From positions 1-20,251 of the forward strand of contig DBQI01000018.1 of NCBI GenBank assembly GCA_002305165.1: 20,251 bases of DNA, written 5' to 3'. Numbering within the stretch: position 1 is the stretch's first letter; every line of letters starts with the position of its first letter. Source of the DNA: Armatimonadetes bacterium UBA1398. Lineage in GTDB: Bacteria; Armatimonadota; Zipacnadia; UBA1398. The notes under the pieces are model-generated. The model was not told the DNA's origin. It was given only the letters and a program-made list of their open reading frames with translations, and did no database searches. Position numbers and translations under genes: made by a program. Shown piece after piece: positions 15,071 through 20,251 of the stretch.

Positions 15071-15829
15071 ATGGCTTGGTACGAGAGCTTCTTCGACGAA
15101 TCGTACTTCGCGGAGTACGCCGGCTTCATTACACCAGAGCGCACGGCGAGGGACCTGGCGGCCGTAGCAGCGTACCTTGAGCTTGAACCCGGCGCCCGCA
15201 TCCTGGACCTGTGCTGCGGACACGGGCGCCACGCCATCGAGTTGGCTCTGCGCGGGTACCGCGTCTGCGGCCAGGACCTCAGCGAGGTGTTCCTAGAAAG
15301 GACCAGACGCGAGGCCGAGGAGCGCGGCGCCAAAGTGGAGTGGGCCCGGGGCGACATGAGACGCATCGTGCCCCCGCCACCCTTCGACGCCGTGATCAGC
15401 ATGTTCACCGCCTTCGGTTACCTCGAGAACGATCAGGAGGAGCGGAGCGTACTCCGTGAGGTGTACCGGGTGCTCCGTCCCGGAGGCCGCTTCTTGATCG
15501 ACGTGGTCAACCGGGACTTCCTGATGGCTCAGTTCGGACAACGCGACTGGCGCGAACGAGCCGATGGGGTACGCGTGCTCTATGAGCGGGAGCTCGACGC
15601 GCTCACGGGCGTGAACCACGAGCGACAGATATGGATCGACCCTGACGGACAGGCGATCCAACACGAGATCCATGTGCGGCTGTTCTGCGCTTCCGAACTG
15701 CGCCTGATGCTAGAGTCCGCGGGGCTCGAGGTTGAGGCCGCGTACGGCGGGTATGAGGGAGAGCCCCTGACGCGGACGTCCCACCGGATCGTTATAGTCG
15801 CGAGGCGGCCGGCGGGCACACCCAGCTAG
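15071..15829 (+). CDS. class I SAM-dependent methyltransferase
   Basis: A 252-residue cytoplasmic methyltransferase. The Rossmann core has motif I ILDLCCGHG (residues 44-52), the ribose-binding acidic residue D69 (CGQDLSE), D95 in ARGDMRR at the adenine pocket, FDAVISMFTAFGYL (strand 4) and LRPGGRFLIDVVNRD (strand 5). Residues about 155-250 form a strand-rich substrate lobe with an RTSHRIVIVARRP end. ATG 15071 is preceded by GGGGAGGA at a spacing of 7. The arrangement, a Rossmann core followed by this lobe, is like the gene at 80, but the two are too different by eye to be a recent duplication. The six-hairpin protein gene follows after 62 bases on the same strand, so an operon is possible. 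Substrate unknown. Confidence 0.88.
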   Translation: MAWYESFFDESYFAEYAGFITPERTARDLAAVAAYLELEPGARILDLCCGHGRHAIELALRGYRVCGQDLSEVFLERTRREAEERGAKVEWARGDMRRIVPPPPFDAVISMFTAFGYLENDQEERSVLREVYRVLRPGGRFLIDVVNRDFLMAQFGQRDWRERADGVRVLYERELDALTGVNHERQIWIDPDGQAIQHEIHVRLFCASELRLMLESAGLEVEAAYGGYEGEPLTRTSHRIVIVARRPAGTPS

Positions 15830-15855
15830 CTCCGTGTTGCCGCGCCGCGCGGAGC
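15829..15855 (+). other. weak inverted repeat after the methyltransferase gene
   Basis: GCTCCG (15829-15834) pairs with CGGAGC (15850-15855) across a 15-base loop. It starts on the last base of the stop codon at 15829. It could be a weak terminator or attenuator ahead of the gene at 15892, but no U-tract follows and the arm is short. Confidence 0.25.
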
Positions 15856-15891
15856 CTGAACCAACAGACCGTTGAGGGGAGTCTCTCCTAT

Positions 15892-17952
15892 ATGCTATGC
15901 GCAACGCTCTCCCTTCTGATCTCGGTCCTCCCCTTTGGCGCCGTGCCCGAACCCGGCGGCTCCGTGCCCCTGCCTCGGCTCGAGCGTGAGTCGTCGCTTA
16001 GCCAGTCTTTCGTCGTCGCCGGAGAAGGGGCTCTGGTGGTGGGCAACGAGTCGGGGGAGCTCGAGGTCTGGATTTGGCCGTTCAAAGTAGCGGAACGAAT
16101 CAAGCCCTGGATCCGCCTTCAGGGAGAGGAACCCATCCCGCTAGACGCCCATCGTGTTGCCTTCGCCCAGCGCCCAGAGAGCGCCACCGCCCTGTACCGG
16201 CTCCCGTCGGGGGCCGAGGTGGCGATGCACGTCTTCGTCCCGCGTGAGCGGCGAGCGGCGAGCCTCATGTTCGAGGCGCCGGGCCTAGGACAGCACGCGG
16301 TGATCGAGCTTCATCTCTCCCCATCCCTCCGCATGGTCTGGCCAGCCAGCAGCGACGGCATCTCGCCTTACATGCAAGTGCTCGGAGAGGAGGCCGTCGT
16401 CATCCACAACGCCGTGGCGAGCGGGCCAACGGTGTTCGCGGCGGTGACCGGAACCCATCCCCTGCGTGAACGGGTCCTGCCCGAGGGCGGAACGTCCATC
16501 GCGGAGCCAATGCCGCCCGGAGAGACCGTAGTGGTGGGGTTCGGGCTCGACGAGGAGCAGTGGGGGAGAGCAGCGGATCAAGCTCGCGAGTTGGTGCGCC
16601 ACCACGACTTCGAGGTCCGGAGGGCTGGCGAGTGGTACCGTCAGGCGCTGGACGGAACGCGGGTGCGAACAGGTGACTCGGCCCTCGATCAGGCGTTCAT
16701 CTGGAGCCAGCTGTCCCTGATGCGGGCCCAGATGCGCTCCACTGGAAACGTCCGCGTACTCGCTGCGGGGTTTGGCCCCTCAGCGGGAGGCAACGCGCCG
16801 GGACCGGCGTGGACTTCGCTGCCCGACCTCAGGCATATCGCGCGACTCGCCCTCCCCCTGGGTATGGGAGATCAGCTAACCTCGGTTCTGGATGAGTTGA
16901 CGCGACGCGACCTAAGGCCGGCAGACGGCGGTCGGCTGATCCCCAGCCTGCTCTCATTGTCCGACCAGGCACTACGTGAGACGAGCTACCGGTACGAGCC
17001 TGACGACGCGCCCGCCCACCTACTGCTGACCCTCACGGAGTTCACTCGGTGGACGGGCGACGCCGGCCTCCTCAGGAAGCATACGCCGCTTCTCAGTGAC
17101 TCCCTAACGGGGAGGACTCCCGACGGGCTGGATAGCGCGACCAGCCTGCAACGCGCGGCTCTCTGGTGGGAGGCGTCCGTTGCGGCGGAAGCCGCACTTG
17201 CCGCGGCGGGAGGCACGGCGCCGGGTCTGGAAGCCTTGCGCGGGGCTCGGAGCGACCTGGAGCAACGGCTGTCCGACGCATGGAACAGCGAGATAGGTTG
17301 GTTCCTCGATGCTGGCGATCTCGCTCCCCTCTCGCCGGAAGGCATCCGTTTCCTGGCTTCAGACCCGGACCGAATCCCTCCCTTCGCGCGGTTCCTGGAG
17401 CAGCAGGGGTTGGTGGCTCCGTGGGGCGTGCGGACCCTCGCCCCGCGGGCGAGCGGGTACTCGCCTTATCGATCGGGCAGTGGCGCAGTGGACCCGCTGG
17501 TCACCGCGGAGGCGGCGATCGCGGTGAGATACGCGGATAGCGATCTGGCGTGGCGGCTGCTCTCGGCCAACGCGGGTCTGATGACCGAACTCGCTCCAGG
17601 GTACGTCCCGCGAGCCGTGAGGTCCGATGAGCTTGCCGCCGTGGACCACCCGTACCATACAGCAGGCGCCTGCATGGTGGGCGCAGGCGTGCTCGAGGCG
17701 CTCCTCGGGGTTGACCCAGATGGCGCCCACGGGCGGTTCATGGTAGCGCCACTGCATGTTGCTACGGGTACCGGCATCGAGATAGACGGGCTCCGGGTGG
17801 GACGTGGCCAAGTGGATCTCCGTCTGGACGAAGCCGGCAACTTGCACTCGACCTACCGAGGACCCGGCGAGCTGGAGGTCGCCTATCGGTCTGGAGGCTC
17901 AGAGCGTGTGGGTGCCCTCCGAGAATCGGAGCCGCTTTCACTCCGTCCATAG
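15892..17952 (+). CDS. six-hairpin glycosidase-like protein (glycogen-debranching-related fold)
   Basis: The protein has 686 residues. A hydrophobic N terminus (about 1-18, LCATLSLLISVLPFGAV) suggests export although no basic residue leads it. Residues 35-240 form a beta-sandwich-like N domain. Residues about 255-610 look like an (alpha/alpha)6 barrel: GDSALDQAFIWSQLSLMRAQ, PAWTSLPDLRHIARLALPLG, EFTRWTGDAGLLRKHTPLL, LSDAWNSEIGWFLDA and LAPWGVRTLAPRASGYSPYR follow the order seen in amylo-alpha-1,6-glucosidase and related families. Residues about 615-686 are the usual C-terminal beta domain (IDGLRVGRGQVDLRLDEAG). The canonical W/GRD-T catalytic loop is not recognisable, so activity is doubtful. 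GAGGGGAG lies 10 bases before the ATG. It may act with the other exported carbohydrate-active proteins nearby, but that is inference. Confidence 0.75.
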   Translation: MLCATLSLLISVLPFGAVPEPGGSVPLPRLERESSLSQSFVVAGEGALVVGNESGELEVWIWPFKVAERIKPWIRLQGEEPIPLDAHRVAFAQRPESATALYRLPSGAEVAMHVFVPRERRAASLMFEAPGLGQHAVIELHLSPSLRMVWPASSDGISPYMQVLGEEAVVIHNAVASGPTVFAAVTGTHPLRERVLPEGGTSIAEPMPPGETVVVGFGLDEEQWGRAADQARELVRHHDFEVRRAGEWYRQALDGTRVRTGDSALDQAFIWSQLSLMRAQMRSTGNVRVLAAGFGPSAGGNAPGPAWTSLPDLRHIARLALPLGMGDQLTSVLDELTRRDLRPADGGRLIPSLLSLSDQALRETSYRYEPDDAPAHLLLTLTEFTRWTGDAGLLRKHTPLLSDSLTGRTPDGLDSATSLQRAALWWEASVAAEAALAAAGGTAPGLEALRGARSDLEQRLSDAWNSEIGWFLDAGDLAPLSPEGIRFLASDPDRIPPFARFLEQQGLVAPWGVRTLAPRASGYSPYRSGSGAVDPLVTAEAAIAVRYADSDLAWRLLSANAGLMTELAPGYVPRAVRSDELAAVDHPYHTAGACMVGAGVLEALLGVDPDGAHGRFMVAPLHVATGTGIEIDGLRVGRGQVDLRLDEAGNLHSTYRGPGELEVAYRSGGSERVGALRESEPLSLRP

Positions 17953-18149
17953 AAGCCCCCGGCCCAACGCGAGTGGAACTGAACCGCCTGCCAAGCTCAG
18001 CCGTTACATGGATAAACGCGAAAAGCCTCCGATGTAATGAAGGGGGCGGAGGATGAATCGCGAATACGGTCAATGCAGGACAGTAGATTCTCGGTCGTGG
18101 CATTGAGCCTCCGGGAATGTCCGAGGAGCCTTGCTCACATCCGAGTCGT

Positions 18150-18180
18150 ATGCTAAGCTTTCGGCTTAGCATGGTTTATT
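18150..18180 (+). terminator. hairpin followed by a U-rich run
   Basis: ATGCTAAGC (18150-18158) and GCTTAGCAT (18164-18172) form a perfect 9-bp stem with a 5-base TTTCG loop, extendable by a U-G pair. GGTTTATT follows. It may terminate the transcript of the gene ending at 17952 or of a small RNA in 18010-18137. The stem is only moderately GC-rich and the U-run is broken, so efficiency is uncertain. Confidence 0.5.
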
Positions 18181-18322
18181 GGCAGTAGCGTAGACTGCGC
18201 GGACGGGAGGGTAGACAAGCGGAAGAGCAAGACGTGGCCGGCATGGATGCCACCCGATGTGTGAGGAAACATGGATACTCATACACACGAGACATCCCGC
18301 CACCCCACCGAGGGTTCTTCCC

Positions 18323-18374
18323 CCTACGAGCGCAAGCGTACACTGCCTACGTCGCACTGCAATTCGTAGGAGGA
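18323..18374 (+). promoter_or_regulatory. Shine-Dalgarno and complementary sequences in the porin leader
   Basis: The Shine-Dalgarno TAGGAGGA (18367-18374) lies 8 bases before ATG 18383. Its first half is inside TCGTAGG (18364-18370), which can pair with CCTACGA (18323-18329, 7 bp) or, as CGTAGG, with CCTACG (18346-18351, 6 bp, 13-base loop). The two pairings exclude each other, and either would partly hide the ribosome site. Both arms must be transcribed for this to matter, and the transcription start is unknown. Confidence 0.4.
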
Positions 18375-18382
18375 CAACACAC

Positions 18383-20140
18383 ATGAAGAAGCTTACGCTC
18401 CTAGCGGCCCTAGCGGCCGTCTGTGGTCTCCTTGTGGTCCCGGCTACGGCCGATTGGGACACGGGCGTGACCATGGTTGCTGGTGGCCCCGTACCTCCGG
18501 ATGTTCCGTGGGATCACTGGGCCTATGACGCGATCGCCGAGCTCTACGATGCGGGCCTCCTCGAGGGTTACCCGGACGGGACCTTCAAGGGCAAGAACAA
18601 CCTCACCCGCTATGAGTTCGCGGTAGCGCTTGCTCGTCTGCTTTGGTACGTCGAGACGCTGCCCACCGGCGGCGGTGGCGCTGGCGCCGATGGCGCCGAC
18701 GGCGCTCCCGGTCCCGCTGGCCCCGCCGGCCCTCCTGGCCCCCAGGGTCCTGCTGGCCCTGCTGGCGCCAAGGGTGACCCGGGTCCCCAGGGCCCCGCTG
18801 GGCCCGCTGGCCCCGCCGGCACCGTTGACTACGATCGCGTAGCTGACATGATCTCTGAGGAGATCGACGGCCGCGGTCTCGTCGACGAGGCTACGCTGAA
18901 CCAGAAGATCCAGGAGCTCCGCGACTGGCTCGAGCCCGAGCTTGAGGAGATCACCAATCGCCTGGACGATCTGGCCGATGACATCGATGCCCTTGAGGCG
19001 CGCGTGAAGGCCCTCGAGGACGAGCCGGACGTCGTCACTGGCATCCTGACCGCCGACATGGGCGCGCAGGCGAACGTGACGGGCGACGCTGGGAACCTCT
19101 TCTCCGGCGGCGTGAACACCTTCAACTCGTTCTCGTCCATCGAGACGGTTCTCGTGTTCTACAAGCGCGTCAATGCCAAGACCACCGCCGCTGTCGTCCT
19201 CTTCGAGGACAACAATGGCATCCCCATGCGTGACTTCATGTATCCCGACGAGGCCTGGGTCAAGATCCGTGACACCGAGGTCTTCGGGCTTGAGATGGAC
19301 GTCACCGTTGGTCGTCAGTACACCAAGTATGGCTATGGCCTGACCTGGGATACCGACAGTCTAGCGACCGATGGCATCTTGCTGCAGAACCGCGACTGGT
19401 CCATCAAGGAGGCCGAGCTCTTCGTCGGTGGCGGCCAGTCCCGTACCGGCGGCCAGGCGCACCTGGTCGCGCGCATCGGCGATGACATCGGCAGCGACTT
19501 CTATGCCGGTGCCACGTGGGTCTGGAATGACCACAACGGCTACGGCGGCCTCGCCCCGGGCAACCAGCTCGGTCGCGCTGGCATCGATGCCCGTTACGTG
19601 TGGGACGACAACAAGGAAGTACGTGCTGAGGTCTCGGCCCCGCTGAACTATCTCACGCAGCCCGGCCGCGTCGCCTGGTACGCTTCGGCCGACATCGTCC
19701 GCAGCAACGACTTCGACATCGAGATCGGCGCTGGCAGCGCGCCTGCGGGTTACCTCCCCGGCCCCATGGGCCCCGGCAACACCCGTATGACCTCGCTCAG
19801 CCCGTATCTCACGAACTATGATGAGGCGCCGAGCGCCCTCGGCTCTGGCTATGGCCCCGGCTTCTGGAGCCACCGTATGAACTCGGCCATCCCGATGGTT
19901 GTCGGAACCTCGGCCCAGTGGCTACGCCTCGTCTACCACGACGGCGACCGCGACTGGCGCTTCAACCTCATCCATGAGGGCGACGTCAACCAGTCCCGTT
20001 ACACTGGTATCATCGGTACCGATATCAGCATCCACGGCGACTTCGATATCAACGTCGACCTCGGCCTGACCACCTGGTCGCGGGGCGCGCAGACCGAGAC
20101 CGGTGCCCTGGCCCGTGCGTCCGCGAGCTGGTACTTCTAG
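18383..20140 (+). CDS. SLH-domain outer-membrane porin with collagen-like stalk (OmpM-type)
   Basis: The protein has 585 residues and probably spans from the peptidoglycan layer to the outer membrane. A signal peptide covers 1-23 (KKLTLLAALAAVCGLLVVPATA). One SLH domain (about 38-90, DVPWDHWAYDAIAELYDAG, GYPDGTFKGKNNLTRYEFA) would bind secondary cell-wall polymer. Residues about 99-147 are collagen-like Gly-X-Y triplets rich in GPAG and GPQG. Residues about 148-213 form a coiled coil. Residues about 215-585 are a beta-barrel with alternating strands (EMDVTVGRQYTKYGYGLTW), ending SASWYF with the C-terminal Phe expected for BAM recognition. Known OmpM and SlpA proteins have SLH, coiled coil and barrel; the collagen-like insert is the odd part. 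Arg codons are nearly all CGC or CGT with one CGG seen, which fits high expression. A strong Shine-Dalgarno (TAGGAGGA) decides the start; the frame extends upstream without one. Confidence 0.92.
   Translation: MKKLTLLAALAAVCGLLVVPATADWDTGVTMVAGGPVPPDVPWDHWAYDAIAELYDAGLLEGYPDGTFKGKNNLTRYEFAVALARLLWYVETLPTGGGGAGADGADGAPGPAGPAGPPGPQGPAGPAGAKGDPGPQGPAGPAGPAGTVDYDRVADMISEEIDGRGLVDEATLNQKIQELRDWLEPELEEITNRLDDLADDIDALEARVKALEDEPDVVTGILTADMGAQANVTGDAGNLFSGGVNTFNSFSSIETVLVFYKRVNAKTTAAVVLFEDNNGIPMRDFMYPDEAWVKIRDTEVFGLEMDVTVGRQYTKYGYGLTWDTDSLATDGILLQNRDWSIKEAELFVGGGQSRTGGQAHLVARIGDDIGSDFYAGATWVWNDHNGYGGLAPGNQLGRAGIDARYVWDDNKEVRAEVSAPLNYLTQPGRVAWYASADIVRSNDFDIEIGAGSAPAGYLPGPMGPGNTRMTSLSPYLTNYDEAPSALGSGYGPGFWSHRMNSAIPMVVGTSAQWLRLVYHDGDRDWRFNLIHEGDVNQSRYTGIIGTDISIHGDFDINVDLGLTTWSRGAQTETGALARASASWYF
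18677..18822 (+). repeat. collagen-like Gly-X-Y coding repeat
   Basis: About 48 residues of Gly-X-Y triplets, built from variants of ggc-ccc-gct and ggt-cct-gct units. The run is interrupted only by the GAKGDPG element, a classic collagen-like variant. Synonymous codons differ between units, so it is not a recent exact expansion. Confidence 0.85.
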
Positions 20141-20181
20141 GCTTCGCAGCACCTAGGTCAGTCTAGGTTAGGAACGACAGT

Positions 20182-20213
20182 GACGGCCCCGCAGCACCCG
20201 CTGCGGGGCCGTC
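20182..20213 (+). terminator. strong hairpin after the porin gene
   Basis: GACGGCCCCGCAGC (20182-20195) and GCTGCGGGGCCGTC (20200-20213) form a perfect 14-bp stem with a 4-base ACCC loop, starting 41 bases past the stop codon. Only TCACATC follows immediately; a TTTT run lies 20 bases on. It should stop or at least protect the 3' end of an abundant mRNA. Confidence 0.7.
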
Positions 20214-20251
20214 TCACATCAGGGCTCGCAGGGTCTTTTCATTTTCGTTGA

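Larger units (their letters stand above)
17953..18382 (+). other. 430-bp gene-free region with candidate structured RNA
   Basis: No convincing gene is present on either strand; it looks less GC-rich than its surroundings. It holds a run of inverted repeats. First, CGCG 18017-18020 and 18059-18062 flank CCTCCG 18026-18031 / CGGAGG 18047-18052. Second, TCAATGC 18070-18076 pairs with GCATTGA 18100-18106. Third, TGAGC 18104-18108 pairs with GCTCA 18133-18137, enclosing CTCCGG / CCGAGGAG with a bulge; this competes with the second helix over 18104-18106. The CCTCC arm could also pair with the GGGGG at 18042-18046, an alternative fold. Hairpins at 18150 and 18323 are listed separately. I could not match it to a known riboswitch class. 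No promoter is convincing; GATACT at 18274-18279 and TACACT at 18339-18344 are weak candidates. Confidence 0.4.

Noticed and set aside
18012..18062. A c-di-GMP-I (GEMM) riboswitch, suggested by ACGCGAAAAGCCTCCG.
   Set aside because: The required upstream hairpin and the later GGGTTACCG-type segment are missing, so only a short piece resembles the class.
18257..18382. Extending the porin frame 42 codons upstream.
   Set aside because: The signal peptide and the strong Shine-Dalgarno both point to ATG 18383.
17953..18382. tRNA or tmRNA genes in the gene-free region.
   Set aside because: I found no acceptor stem with a T-loop (GTTCGAnnC) at the right spacing on either strand.
18660..18830. A CRISPR or non-coding tandem repeat.
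   Set aside because: The repeat is in frame, encodes Gly-X-Y triplets, and has no spacer-repeat structure.

Overview
The window is GC-rich bacterial chromosome, densely coding, with no sign of phage, plasmid or insertion sequence. The best taxonomic clue is the last gene: a signal peptide, one S-layer-homology (SLH) domain, a stalk and an outer-membrane beta-barrel ending in Phe. This OmpM-type plan tethers the outer membrane to peptidoglycan in diderm lineages of the Terrabacteria side (Deinococcus-Thermus, Cyanobacteria, Negativicutes, Armatimonadota and relatives). An Armatimonadota-like or similar uncultured diderm is my best guess; this is inference, not an identification.

Layout. 1-820: a class I methyltransferase behind a clear promoter. 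828-5989 (minus strand): an ECF sigma factor followed by a 1486-residue protein that joins an anti-sigma zinc finger to a complete-looking alpha-2-macroglobulin-like (A2M) exterior. 6154-6585 (minus): a small secreted Gly/Tyr-rich protein next to the sigma gene. 6688-8472 (minus): aspS. 8561-11353 (minus): a large secreted clan GH-A glycosidase-like protein. 11467-13876 (plus): a DNA-repair pair, uvrC and an O6-alkylguanine-DNA alkyltransferase gene, overlapping. 13900-14976 (minus): a secreted alpha/alpha-toroid protein, divergent from a second methyltransferase (15071-15829, plus) with what looks like a shared bidirectional -10 element. 15892-17952 (plus): a six-hairpin (glycogen-debranching-like) glycosidase homologue. 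17953-18382: a 430-bp gene-free stretch rich in inverted repeats. 18383-20140 (plus): the SLH-collagen-coiled coil-porin, followed by a strong hairpin.

The most interesting system is the sigma/anti-sigma pair. The anti-sigma zinc finger (HxxxCxxC) lies in the cytoplasm, a transmembrane helix follows, and outside come MG2, bait-region-type, A2M, toroid (TED-like) and receptor-binding-like domains. A second transmembrane hairpin interrupts the exterior just before the A2M domain. A2M proteins are protease traps that change shape when cleaved, so this could be a surface protease or damage sensor wired directly to transcription. The neighbouring Gly/Tyr-rich gene has a possible ECF-type promoter and may be a target. 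These functional links are inference.

Regulatory signals recur. Two promoters read TTGCC(C/G)-N17-TACAAT (upstream of 80 and of the sigma gene); aspS, uvrC and the 15071 gene have extended -10 elements (TGn plus TAnnnT). Two genes (80 and uvrC) look leaderless. Other starts carry good Shine-Dalgarno sequences.
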